Notes under the pieces: generated by a model
The model's input: the letters and a program-made list of their open reading frames with translations, nothing else
Told to the model about the DNA's origin: nothing
Database searches by the model: none
Position numbers and translations under genes: made by a program
DNA from: an uncultured Candidatus Melainabacteria bacterium
GTDB taxonomy: Bacteria; Cyanobacteriota; Vampirovibrionia; Gastranaerophilales; Gastranaerophilaceae
DNA length: 64,000 nucleotides
Assembly (NCBI GenBank): GCA_934692485.1
Contig: CAKUTX010000004.1
Location: 1 to 64,000, forward strand
Direction of reading: 5' to 3'
In this document: one piece after another, positions 54,441-63,204 of the stretch
Numbering within the stretch: position 1 is the stretch's first letter
Layout: every line of letters starts with the position of its first letter

Positions 54441-55436
54441 CTAATTTATAATTCTAAACCTATCTGTCAATTTTGGTAATATTTCAAACGCATCACCAAC
54501 AATTCCATAATCTGCGTGTTCAAATATAGGTGCGTTCTTATCAATATTTATTGCTATAATTTTGTCACTATCCTGCATTCCGACTATATGTTGAATAGCT
54601 CCTGAAATTCCGCAAGCAATGTACAATTTAGGAGTAACAGTCTTGCCAGTCTGTCCAATCTGTATTTCAACTGGTGCTAACCCGATTTCAACCGCTCCAC
54701 GACTTGCACCAACAACCCCTCCAATGCTTTCTGCGAAATTTTTCAATAATTCAAAACCTATTTCGTTTTTTAAACCTTTACCACCAGCAACAATTATTTT
54801 AGCACTATCAAGCTCATTTAATGTTGATTTTAAAATTTTTTCAAATTCGATAAATTCAACATTTTTTTGAATAAAATCAATTTCTGGCTTTACATAAACA
54901 TATTGAGTCGGTCTAACACAATCTTCACTCATCGGCCTAAACACTTTTGGCCTAACAGTTGCCATTTGTGGCAAAGTTTTACATAGAATTGTGGCCATAA
55001 GCTTACCCCCAAAAGTCGGACGAGTTGCAGCAAGTTTACCTTTTTCATTTATATCTAAATCAATACAGTCGGCTGTCAATCCTGTATGCAAAGTTGCGGC
55101 AATTCTAGGAGCCAAATCTCGGCCTTGTGTTGTTGCTCCGATAAGTATAACTTCCGGCTTAACGTCTTTAATTATATCTATCGCAATCTTTGAATACAAC
55201 TCTGTTGAATAATGTGTAAAACGATTGTTTTCTGCCACATAAACATAATCGAAACCGGAATTAGAAAACGCTTCCTTAAAATTTTCGGCTAAACCGCTTT
55301 TGCAAACAAGCAAAGCAGAAACCGTACCATTATCTAACTTTTTTGCAAGTTCATGCGCTTTATTCGCTAATTCAAACACCACAGTATGAAGATAATTATC
55401 TCCAGTAACTTCTGCATACAACATAATATTACTCAT
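54441..55436 (-). CDS. etfA: Electron transfer flavoprotein alpha subunit
   Basis: The FAD-binding subunit of a heterodimeric ETF. ADCIDLDI...LAATRPTFGGKLMATI and the C-terminal VGASRGAVEIGLAP...QIGQTGKTVTPKLYIACGISGAIQHIVGM, with SDKIIAINIDKNAPIFEHADYGIVGD, are typical. The length is 331. ATG 55436 overlaps the etfB stop, so the two are translationally coupled. Confidence 0.95.
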   Translation of the reverse strand: MSNIMLYAEVTGDNYLHTVVFELANKAHELAKKLDNGTVSALLVCKSGLAENFKEAFSNSGFDYVYVAENNRFTHYSTELYSKIAIDIIKDVKPEVILIGATTQGRDLAPRIAATLHTGLTADCIDLDINEKGKLAATRPTFGGKLMATILCKTLPQMATVRPKVFRPMSEDCVRPTQYVYVKPEIDFIQKNVEFIEFEKILKSTLNELDSAKIIVAGGKGLKNEIGFELLKNFAESIGGVVGASRGAVEIGLAPVEIQIGQTGKTVTPKLYIACGISGAIQHIVGMQDSDKIIAINIDKNAPIFEHADYGIVGDAFEILPKLTDRFRIIN

Positions 55437-56214
55437 TAGACAATCCTCCAAACTCTTGTATCTTTAAGCATAATTCTTCAAAATCAGTTAATAATGTGCA
55501 CTTCTCTCTATTTTTTAGTGGTCTAAAAGCTTTACTTACAAAGGTTGGAGAGCCCTTAATCCCGACATCTTCAGGAGTTAGACCAATATCATCCATTGAA
55601 TACGTTGTAATCACTGCTTCTTGAGCCTTAATAAAACCATTAATCAAAGGTCTAGTTGGTTCAAAGTCTTGCTTTAAAACACAAACAAGCGACGGATAAT
55701 TAAACTTCACAACTTCTAATCCGTCCTCAAGTTCTCTTGTTGCATAGGATGATTTTTCATCACTCCTGTCAATTTTTTTTACATATGTAACTTGAGGAAT
55801 ACCTAATTGTGCAGCAATTTCTGGACCTGTTTGAGCCGTATCACCATCTATAGCAAACTGTCCGCAAATTATCAAATCAAAATTAGCCAGCTTTGTTTTA
55901 ATTGCTGTAGCTAAAGTTTTTGCGGTTGCATAAGTATCAGCTCCTGCAAATTTTTTATCAGAAATTAGAACACCTTTATCACAACCTACAGAAATTGCTT
56001 TTCGCAAAACATCTTCAGCTTGAGAAGGTCCCATTGTCAAAGCAGTTATTGAAACATCAAGCAATGTTTGTTTTAATTTTAAAGCTGTTTCAATTGCATA
56101 AACGTCAAAAGGGTTGATGACACTTTCGACACCTTCCCTTTGAATTGTATTATTTTCTGTCCATTTAATATCAGTTGTATCAGGAACTTGTTTTACACAA
56201 ACAATTATATTCAT
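55429..56214 (-). CDS. etfB: Electron transfer flavoprotein beta subunit
   Basis: The 261-residue partner of EtfA. NIIVCVKQVPDTTDIKW, NPFDVYAIETALKLK, GCDKGVLISDKKFAGADTYATAK and the signature LEVVKFNYPSLVCVLK match EtfB. It lies downstream of nfnA and a small Cys protein gene, with an 8-base gap, in one operon, which suggests an NAD(P)H- or ferredoxin-linked partner. Confidence 0.95.
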   Translation of the reverse strand: MNIIVCVKQVPDTTDIKWTENNTIQREGVESVINPFDVYAIETALKLKQTLLDVSITALTMGPSQAEDVLRKAISVGCDKGVLISDKKFAGADTYATAKTLATAIKTKLANFDLIICGQFAIDGDTAQTGPEIAAQLGIPQVTYVKKIDRSDEKSSYATRELEDGLEVVKFNYPSLVCVLKQDFEPTRPLINGFIKAQEAVITTYSMDDIGLTPEDVGIKGSPTFVSKAFRPLKNREKCTLLTDFEELCLKIQEFGGLSNE

Positions 56215-56222
56215 AAAAAACC

Positions 56223-56405
56223 TTATCTACGTTGTTGAGCAGCTTTTTGTCTAGCATTTGTTTCTAATAATGCATTATATGCAAGCATGTATACTGAACA
56301 TTTTTTTACACTAGGCAAATACCAAGCACAACTTTCTAAAGTACAAACTTTATCTATATCAGAACCAGCCGTCATTAATGGGCAATATGGAATATCTTTA
56401 GCCAT
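56223..56405 (-). CDS. Small Cys-rich protein in the nfnA-etf operon
   Basis: A 60-residue protein with four cysteines in CPLM...VCTLESCAWY...KKCSVY and a C-terminal helix. The pattern resembles short conserved proteins I have seen in anaerobes, function unknown. Four cysteines could bind iron-sulfur or zinc. It lies between nfnA and etfB with gaps of 3 and 8 bases, so a part in the electron transfer complex is likely. Confidence 0.7.
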   Translation of the reverse strand: MAKDIPYCPLMTAGSDIDKVCTLESCAWYLPSVKKCSVYMLAYNALLETNARQKAAQQRR

Positions 56406-56408
56406 TTA

Positions 56409-57251
56409 TTATCTCCTTACTTCCTGTTTTAATAAGTTGCAATTTTCGCAACGTTTTTTTTCTTGATCTTTATATATTTTTGTTCGATTAATAACCTCAT
56501 CAAAATCAATTTTATGGGCATCAAAATCAGGTCCGTCAACGCAAGCAAATTTAGTTTCTCCACCAACAGTAACACGACATGCTCCACACATTCCGGTACC
56601 ATCAACCATAATAGGGTTCATGCTGGCTTCAGTATAAATTCCTTTGTCACGAGTTAAATCTGCAACTGCTCTCATCATTGGCATTGGTCCTACTGCAATA
56701 GCATAATCAACTTTTTCTTTTTTGATAATCCTATCTAATACTTGAGTTACAAAGCCTTTTTCGCCAAGAGTTCCGTCATCAGTTGTAATAAACAGTTCCG
56801 TACAAGCATCTTTCATTTTATCTTGCCAGAAAATTAAATCTTTGTTTCTAGCACCCATAATCATATAAACTTTGTTACCAGCATCCTTAAAAGCTTTTGC
56901 AATCAAATAACACGGAGCAGCGCCATAACCACCTGCAAGACATACAACGGTACCGTATTTTTCAATATGCGTAGGTTGTCCCAATGGTCCGACAACATCA
57001 TGAATTTCATCTCCAACATTCAAAGATGCTAGTTTTTTTGTAGAATAACCCACAGCCATAAACACGAGTGTAAGTTCACCTTTTTCCTTATTTACGTCAG
57101 CAATAGTCAAAGGTACTCTTTCACTGTTTTCATCAGCTCTAAATATAATAAATTGTCCCGCCTTTGCGTTTCTAACCACATAAGGCGCTTCTACCGTAAT
57201 CTCATATTGATTGGGACATAGTTCTTTCTTTGCTAAAATTTTGTATCCCAT
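56409..57251 (-). CDS. nfnA: Ferredoxin--NADP reductase subunit, NfnA/SudB-like
   Basis: A 280-residue flavin/[2Fe-2S] oxidoreductase. The FAD domain (1-95, RVPLTIADVN) is followed by an NAD-binding domain (about 100-200, CLAGGYGAAPCYLIAKAF) and a C-terminal cluster motif with C222, C225 and C237 (GMCGACRVTVGG...FACVDGPDFDAH). This matches NfnA of the bifurcating NADH-dependent ferredoxin:NADP oxidoreductase and sulfide dehydrogenase subunits. The usual partner NfnB (GltD-like) is not adjacent; etfBA follows instead. An additional CxxC (C268, C271) is near the C-terminus. Confidence 0.85.
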   Translation of the reverse strand: MGYKILAKKELCPNQYEITVEAPYVVRNAKAGQFIIFRADENSERVPLTIADVNKEKGELTLVFMAVGYSTKKLASLNVGDEIHDVVGPLGQPTHIEKYGTVVCLAGGYGAAPCYLIAKAFKDAGNKVYMIMGARNKDLIFWQDKMKDACTELFITTDDGTLGEKGFVTQVLDRIIKKEKVDYAIAVGPMPMMRAVADLTRDKGIYTEASMNPIMVDGTGMCGACRVTVGGETKFACVDGPDFDAHKIDFDEVINRTKIYKDQEKKRCENCNLLKQEVRR

Positions 57252-57292
57252 AATTTTCTCCTTCTTACAACGACATTATATCTGATTTTTTA

Positions 57293-58339
57293 TTAATCTG
57301 CAACTATAAATTTATAATCAGGGGCTGCATTTAACTTTTCTTCTATTTGCTCAAAAGTCATAAGACCTTGCGTTGCACCGAATTCGGATACAACTCCAGA
57401 AGAATTAACTGATGCGTACATCAATGCTTTCCCTATATTTTTATCAGTTCTGCTAAGAGCTGCACAAAATGTTGAAGCAAAAGCATCACCGGCTCCTAAA
57501 GTTGATACAACCGAACCTTCGAACACAGGACAGAAATAGAAATTTGTGCCATCGTACGCATATGCACCGTTTCCACCATCGGTAATAACAATTATTTGAT
57601 AATCTCTAACTTTTAATTTTTTAAACATCTCTTTTACATCAGGATGAATAAGAGCTTCTGAAAATTTTTCATCCCTAGTATCTGGTCTGACCTGAATTTG
57701 AGTTGCCATAGAAGCTTCTTCTTTATTCATTACAACAATATTTGCGTTTGCAAGAATTTTCTTTATATAGTTAAAACCTTTCTTAATACTTGAAGAACCT
57801 GCATTGAAACATACGTAAACATTATTTTCGTTTGCGAAATTAACAATATCATCCAAAATTTTTGTACTATCACCGTTCATTGGCGCTATATATAACAATT
57901 TTGAGTTTTTGATAGCTTCAAAATTAATATCAGATTTTTTAATTTTTGCATTTGCTCCACGATGGGCAAGAACAGTTCTATCACCTTGAAAACTTACCAA
58001 AATAATTGAAAATCCAGTGCTCAATGATTTGTCTTGAACGATATTTGATAAATCAACCTTTTTGTCTTTGAAGGACTCAAGAATTCCGTCAGAATAAATA
58101 TCATCTCCAATTTTGAATATTGCACTGGTATTAAACCCTAGATTTGCGAAATTTACGGCAGTATTAACACCTCCACCGCCAACTTTAGAATCAAAATCAG
58201 AAATTTCCACTTTCGCACCATATGGGTAACTCATAAACTCTGATTTTTTATTTTTTGTAAAAACTGAAACTATATTTGCATCGTCGCTCTCAACAAAAAC
58301 ATCCATTGTTGCGCTTCCAATTGTTATAATGTCGCACAT
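57293..58339 (-). CDS. PfkB-family carbohydrate kinase
   Basis: A 348-residue ribokinase-fold sugar kinase. GSATMDVFVE opens the fold, KVGGGGVNTAVNFANLG is PfkB motif 1, and STLGAGDAFASTF is motif 2 with the catalytic aspartate. The substrate (ribose, fructose, adenosine or other) cannot be decided. It has the ribosome binding site TTGGAGG and lies upstream of nfnA with a 41-base gap, so it may head that operon. Confidence 0.88.
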   Translation of the reverse strand: MCDIITIGSATMDVFVESDDANIVSVFTKNKKSEFMSYPYGAKVEISDFDSKVGGGGVNTAVNFANLGFNTSAIFKIGDDIYSDGILESFKDKKVDLSNIVQDKSLSTGFSIILVSFQGDRTVLAHRGANAKIKKSDINFEAIKNSKLLYIAPMNGDSTKILDDIVNFANENNVYVCFNAGSSSIKKGFNYIKKILANANIVVMNKEEASMATQIQVRPDTRDEKFSEALIHPDVKEMFKKLKVRDYQIIVITDGGNGAYAYDGTNFYFCPVFEGSVVSTLGAGDAFASTFCAALSRTDKNIGKALMYASVNSSGVVSEFGATQGLMTFEQIEEKLNAAPDYKFIVAD

Positions 58340-58414
58340 TTTTCGCCTCCAATTGCCTATAAGTTTATCACAAAAAATTATTTTTGTTAATTATTGTATT
58401 ATGAATATTTCTAC

Positions 58415-58452
58415 AAAAAAAAGACATCCAATTTATAATCGGATGTCTTTTT
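58415..58452 (-). terminator. Intrinsic terminator of pnp
   Basis: GACATCC/GGATGTC (58423-58447) with an 11-base loop, with eight T on the minus-strand side and five on the plus-strand side. Confidence 0.82.
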
Positions 58453-58467
58453 AAGTATTGTCAGTAT

Positions 58468-60609
58468 TTAGTTAAATTGAGCTTTTTCTTCTTCAGAAAC
58501 ACCTTTGATTGTCAAATTAACTCTACCTTTGTCATCAATTTTGATAACCTTAACAACAACTTCCTGACCTACTTGTAGATGAGGTTCAATAGTTTCAATT
58601 CTTTCATTGCAAACTTGAGAAATGTGAACCATACCATCTTTACCCGGAGCCAATTCAACAAATGCACCGATAGGTATAATTCTAACTACTTTACCTTTTA
58701 TTACCATTCCCGGTTCAGGTTTGAAAGTTAATTCTTTAATCATTCTCTTTGCGATTTCAGCACCTTCTTGATCATTAGATGTTATAGTCACAACACCTGA
58801 ATCTTGAATATCAATTTCAGCGCCTGATGCATCAATGATAGCTCTGATTTGTTTTCCGCCAGGTCCGATTACTGTTCCAATATCTTCTGTAGGAATTGTC
58901 ATTGTAGATATACTTGGAGCATATGGAGATAAGTGATCAGCCGGAGCAGAAATAACTTCTCTCATTTTACCCAAGATATGTAATCTGCCTTCTTTTGCTT
59001 GAGCTAAAGCTCTACGCAAAGTATCATTAGCAATACCTTTCGCTTTCATATCCATTTGTAAAGCGGTAATACCTGTATCGTTACCTGTAACTTTAAAGTC
59101 CATATCACCTAGGAAATCTTCAATACCCTGAATATCAGTTAACACAACAGGTTCTTTGCCGGGTTCAGTAATCATACCCATTGCAACACCACCAATCATG
59201 CATTTTACAGGAACACCTGCATTCATCAATGCCATTGAAGAACCACAAGTTGAAGCCATTGATGTAGAACCGTTTGATTCTAATACATCAGAAGTTACAC
59301 GAATTGTATATCCGAATTCATCTTGAGAAGGCAATGCAGGAACATTAGCTCTTTCTGCCAAGTTTCCGTGACCAACTTCACGTCTACCAGGGCCTCTTAA
59401 AGGTTTAACTTCACCAACAGAAAATCCAGGGAAGATATATTTGTGCATATAAGTTTTTTCTGTTTGAGGGTCAACTCCGTCCAATTCTTGTTTCATGCCA
59501 GGGCCTGCTAATGTTGCAACAGACAATACTTGAGTTTGACCTCTTGTAAATACTGCAGAACCATGAGCTCTTGGTAATACACCAACTTCACACCAAATAG
59601 GTCTGACATCATGCGGTTTTCTACCATCAGCTCTAACACCTTCATCCAAAATCATTGTACGCATAATGTGTTTTTCAGCATTTTTAAATTCTTCTGCAAC
59701 GAAGTCGATACCTGTTTCTTCCATGATTTTTTTGCTGTAATCATCATCAGGCAAAGCATCAATTTTTTCTTTAACAAGTTTTTTTGCTTCTTCAAGTTTT
59801 TCTTGTCTATATGCTCTGTCGAAGTTGTGATAAGCATCAAAAATCATATCGTGAGCAGTTTCTTCAATAATTTTTTTGATTTCAGTTGTATCGTAAGGAT
59901 TTACAAATACTTCTTTTTCAACACCACATTCTTTTGCGAAAGCTTCTTGAGCCTCACATTGTTTTTTAATTTCAACTTGTGCAAATTCAACAGCATTCAT
60001 AATATCATCTTCTGTAACAAATTTACATCCAGCTTCAACCATGATTACAGAATCATGAGTACCGGCAACAACGATGTCTAAATCTGATTTGTCTGCTTGT
60101 TGGTGTGTTGGGTTAGCAATTAAGTTTCCATTTTCATCTTTTGCGACTCTAACTGCACCGATAGGGCCTTCAAATGGAGCACCTGAAAGCATTAATGCAC
60201 AAGAAGCTCCTAACATTGCCAAAGTATCAGGTTGATTTTGTTGATCATAGCTGAACAATTGAGCAACAATTTGTATATCATTTCTGTATCCTTTAGGGAA
60301 AAGAGGTCTGATAGGACGGTCAATAAGTCTTGAAACAAGTATAGCCTTATCGCCAGCTTTTCCTTCTGAACGGTTATACCCTCCAGGGATACGTCCAATT
60401 GAGGACATTCTTTCTTCATAATCAATTAATAGAGGGAAAAAATCTATTCCAACTCTAGGCTCTTTTGAAACACAACAGTGAACGAATAACATTGTATCGC
60501 CACATCTTACTGTAACAGAACCATTTGCAGATTGAGCGTATTTACCAGTTTCTACAGTAACTGTTTTACCACCGATTTCCAGCTCAAATTTCTTTGTTTC
60601 AGGTATCAT
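58468..60609 (-). CDS. pnp: Polyribonucleotide nucleotidyltransferase
   Basis: A 3'-5' phosphorolytic exoribonuclease of RNA turnover, 713 residues. Two RNase PH domains (about 10-225 and 320-545; RPIRPLFPKGYRNDIQ, PLRGPGRREVGHGNLAERA), a KH domain (about 560-615, GTVIGPGGKQIRAI) and an S1 domain (about 625-700, GAFVELAPGKDGMVHISQV) are all present. The ribosome binding site is AAAGGAAA. It is monocistronic. Confidence 0.97.
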   Translation of the reverse strand: MIPETKKFELEIGGKTVTVETGKYAQSANGSVTVRCGDTMLFVHCCVSKEPRVGIDFFPLLIDYEERMSSIGRIPGGYNRSEGKAGDKAILVSRLIDRPIRPLFPKGYRNDIQIVAQLFSYDQQNQPDTLAMLGASCALMLSGAPFEGPIGAVRVAKDENGNLIANPTHQQADKSDLDIVVAGTHDSVIMVEAGCKFVTEDDIMNAVEFAQVEIKKQCEAQEAFAKECGVEKEVFVNPYDTTEIKKIIEETAHDMIFDAYHNFDRAYRQEKLEEAKKLVKEKIDALPDDDYSKKIMEETGIDFVAEEFKNAEKHIMRTMILDEGVRADGRKPHDVRPIWCEVGVLPRAHGSAVFTRGQTQVLSVATLAGPGMKQELDGVDPQTEKTYMHKYIFPGFSVGEVKPLRGPGRREVGHGNLAERANVPALPSQDEFGYTIRVTSDVLESNGSTSMASTCGSSMALMNAGVPVKCMIGGVAMGMITEPGKEPVVLTDIQGIEDFLGDMDFKVTGNDTGITALQMDMKAKGIANDTLRRALAQAKEGRLHILGKMREVISAPADHLSPYAPSISTMTIPTEDIGTVIGPGGKQIRAIIDASGAEIDIQDSGVVTITSNDQEGAEIAKRMIKELTFKPEPGMVIKGKVVRIIPIGAFVELAPGKDGMVHISQVCNERIETIEPHLQVGQEVVVKVIKIDDKGRVNLTIKGVSEEEKAQFN

Positions 60610-60762
60610 AATTTTCCTTTCTTGTGGGATTTAGAAACAATTACCCACTTTTGTGCTTTCGCACCTTTTGTTATACACTTCCATTGTTCGGAAATATTAT
60701 ACCCTAAACATAAATATTTTTCTGCAAAATATAAACTTATTTTACTAACAAGAAAAAAAATA

Positions 60763-61839
60763 TTAAAACAGGCTTTTTTGGTCATTAATATCAATATTTT
60801 TATAACCCAAGTGGCGATATGTTGCAGGAGAAACTTTTCTACCGCGAGGAGTGCGTTGCAAAAGTCCAGCTTGAAGCAAAAAAGGTTCACATACATCTTC
60901 TATAGTTCTAACATCTTCTCCTATAGCAGCAGCAATCGTCTCAATCCCAACAGGTCCACCGTCGTATTTTTCAATAATTAAACGCAAAAGACTTCTATCC
61001 GTATTATCAAGTCCATAGTTATCAATTTTTAAAATATCAAGAGATTTGTTTGCAATACTTTCTGTAATTTTACCATCATGTTTTACAAGAGCGTAGTCAG
61101 AAACTCTTTTTACCAACCTGTTTGCGATACGCGGAGTTCCTCGCGAACGTTTTGCAATTGCATGCGCTCCTTCTTCAGATATTTCGATATTTAAAATACC
61201 TGCAGTACGTTTAATTACTTGGGATAATTCTTCCTCTGTATAAAATTCCAGTCTGTGAATTATGCCAAATCTATCCCTCAACGGTCCAGAAAGTTCTCCG
61301 GCTTTTGTTGTTGCCCCAATGAGCGTAAACTTCGGCAAAGGGACTCGTAAAGTTTTTACAGTCTGACTTTTTCCAGTAGTCATGTCTAAGAAGAAATCCT
61401 CCATTGCTGGATAAAGAATTTCCTCAGCAACTTTGTTAAGACGATGAATTTCATCTATAAATAATATTTCTCCACCTTTTAAAGACATTAAAATCCCTAT
61501 AATATCTCTTGGACGCTCAAGCGCAGGCGCAGACGTTATTTTTATATCAACTCCCATTTGTTCGGCTATCACTCCTGCCAAAGTTGTTTTTCCCAACCCA
61601 GGCGGACCGTAAAACAAAAGATGATCCAAAGGTTGTTCTCGCTTTTTTGCCGCTGCAATTGATATTTTTAACGTTTCTTTTAAAGCGGATTGACCAATAT
61701 ATGTGTCAAATGTTTTTGGACGAATACAGTTTTCAAAATTTTTATCATTATCAATCGCTTCTGCCTTTATGACAGAAGATTTTTTCTTTTCTGATATAGA
61801 TTTTTGGTTGAAATCATTGTCGTCTGCGATTATGCTCAT
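60763..61839 (-). CDS. ruvB: Holliday junction branch migration helicase RuvB
   Basis: The AAA+ motor of the RuvAB complex, 358 residues. An N-terminal extension of about 35 residues precedes [11 protein letters not shown]. Walker A is GPPGLGKT (78-85), Walker [10 protein letters not shown], sensor 1 [20 protein letters not shown], and the C-terminal winged helix includes [16 protein letters not shown]. No ruvA or ruvC is adjacent, as in cyanobacteria. Confidence 0.96.
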   Translation of the reverse strand: MSIIADDNDFNQKSISEKKKSSVIKAEAIDNDKNFENCIRPKTFDTYIGQSALKETLKISIAAAKKREQPLDHLLFYGPPGLGKTTLAGVIAEQMGVDIKITSAPALERPRDIIGILMSLKGGEILFIDEIHRLNKVAEEILYPAMEDFFLDMTTGKSQTVKTLRVPLPKFTLIGATTKAGELSGPLRDRFGIIHRLEFYTEEELSQVIKRTAGILNIEISEEGAHAIAKRSRGTPRIANRLVKRVSDYALVKHDGKITESIANKSLDILKIDNYGLDNTDRSLLRLIIEKYDGGPVGIETIAAAIGEDVRTIEDVCEPFLLQAGLLQRTPRGRKVSPATYRHLGYKNIDINDQKSLF

Positions 61840-61932
61840 ATTAAACCTTGCTTAATGTTTCATTGAATTTACTATATATTTATGATAACATAAAATCAAT
61901 GTATGTAACAGATTATTTATAAGGAGATATAA

Positions 61933-63102
61933 ATGAGAGTATCTGAACGTTTAAAACAAATTCCGCCTTATTTGTTTGCAGAAATTGATAGAAAAATTGC
62001 GGAAGCAAAGGCTAAAGGGGTTGATATAATAAGCTTGGGTATTGGCGACCCTGATTCCCCAACTATACAACCTGTTGTCGATGCAATGCACAAAGCAATT
62101 GATAATCCAAAAAACCACGATTACCCTCCATACAACGGAACAGAGGAATTTAGAAAAGGTGCTTGTGATTGGATGAAAAATCGTTTTGGAGTAGAACTTA
62201 ATCCTGATACGGAAATGCTTGCGAATATTGGTTCAAAAGAAGCGATTGCTCACGTTTTCTTAGCATTTGTCGATAAAGGTGACTATACTTTAGTTCCTGA
62301 TCCAGGATACCCTGTTTATCACAATGCCACAATTTTTGCTGGCGGAACACCTTATGAAATGCCGTTGTTAGAAGAAAACGGATATTTACCTGATTTTGAC
62401 AAAATTCCTGCCGATATTGCAAAGAAGTCTAAGTTAATGTTTCTAAATTATCCTAACAACCCTACCAGCGCGGTTGCAGATTTAGATTTCTGGAAAAAAG
62501 CTGTTGATTTTTGTAAAAAATATGACATTTTACTATGTTCTGATATGGCTTATTCTGAAATGACTTTTGACGGCTATAAAGCACCATCCGTTTTGCAAGT
62601 TGAAGGCGCAAAAGATATTGCAATTGAGTTTTATTCTCACTCAAAATCTTATAACATGACTGGATGGAGAGTCGGATTTGTTTGCGGAAATTCTGAAGCA
62701 ATTAAAGCATTGGGAACAATTAAAAATAATATTGACTCAGGAACATTTAAGGCTATTCAAGAAGCTGCAACTGCCGCATTTACCGTTGACGAAAAATACA
62801 TTAATGACTTAAACAAAATGTATCAGGAACGTAGAGATGCCGCAGAAGAAGGGTTTAGAGAACTCGGATGGGATATTAAACCATCAAAAGCAACTTTTTA
62901 TTTGTGGTTGCCTGTTCCAAAAGGAATGACTTCAGAACAGTTTGTAACTAAAATGTTGGAAGAAGCTTATATTGTTGTTCCACCAGGAAACGGTTACGGG
63001 AAATACGGAGAAGGTTATTTTAGAGTAGCATTAACCAAAGACGTTGAAACAATAAAAAAATGTATTCAAAGAATGAAAGATGCTGGAATAAAATACGAAT
63101 AA
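61933..63102 (+). CDS. dapL: LL-diaminopimelate aminotransferase
   Basis: This PLP enzyme makes LL-diaminopimelate from tetrahydrodipicolinate in one step, the route of cyanobacteria, plants and some anaerobes. RVSERLKQIPPYLFAEIDR is the DapL start, and the PLP lysine is K238 in SHSKSYNMTGWRVG. NYPNNPTSAVA and the C-terminal arginine motif YFRVALT are fold type I features. The length is 389. The ribosome binding site AAGGAGAT is strong. With lysC and the mur genes it supplies the wall. Confidence 0.93.
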   Translation: MRVSERLKQIPPYLFAEIDRKIAEAKAKGVDIISLGIGDPDSPTIQPVVDAMHKAIDNPKNHDYPPYNGTEEFRKGACDWMKNRFGVELNPDTEMLANIGSKEAIAHVFLAFVDKGDYTLVPDPGYPVYHNATIFAGGTPYEMPLLEENGYLPDFDKIPADIAKKSKLMFLNYPNNPTSAVADLDFWKKAVDFCKKYDILLCSDMAYSEMTFDGYKAPSVLQVEGAKDIAIEFYSHSKSYNMTGWRVGFVCGNSEAIKALGTIKNNIDSGTFKAIQEAATAAFTVDEKYINDLNKMYQERRDAAEEGFRELGWDIKPSKATFYLWLPVPKGMTSEQFVTKMLEEAYIVVPPGNGYGKYGEGYFRVALTKDVETIKKCIQRMKDAGIKYE

Positions 63103-63107
63103 TCAAC

Positions 63108-63135
63108 AAAGGTCAGGTTTTATAATCTGACCTTT
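63108..63135 (+). terminator. Hairpin after dapL
   Basis: A perfect 9-bp stem AAAGGTCAG/CTGACCTTT with a 10-base AT loop. The T-tract after it is short. Confidence 0.6.
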
Positions 63136-63169
63136 CGATTAAATCAATTATATAGATAAATTAATATTC

Positions 63170-63198
63170 TTGTTACAAAAAGAGTATCGTGGTATAAT
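63170..63198 (+). promoter_or_regulatory. Promoter for a predicted leaderless zinc-ribbon gene
   Basis: TTGTTA (63170-63175), 17 bases, TATAAT (63193-63198), six bases, ATG at 63205. Confidence 0.6.
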
Positions 63199-63204
63199 TT
63201 TTAT

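Noticed and set aside
59611..60081. 156-codon frame opposite pnp, rich in Phe, Ile and Asn
   Set aside because: Shadow of pnp; composition is that of antisense translation. The same holds for the long antisense frames at 21433-21861, 25986-26408 and 46460-46906.
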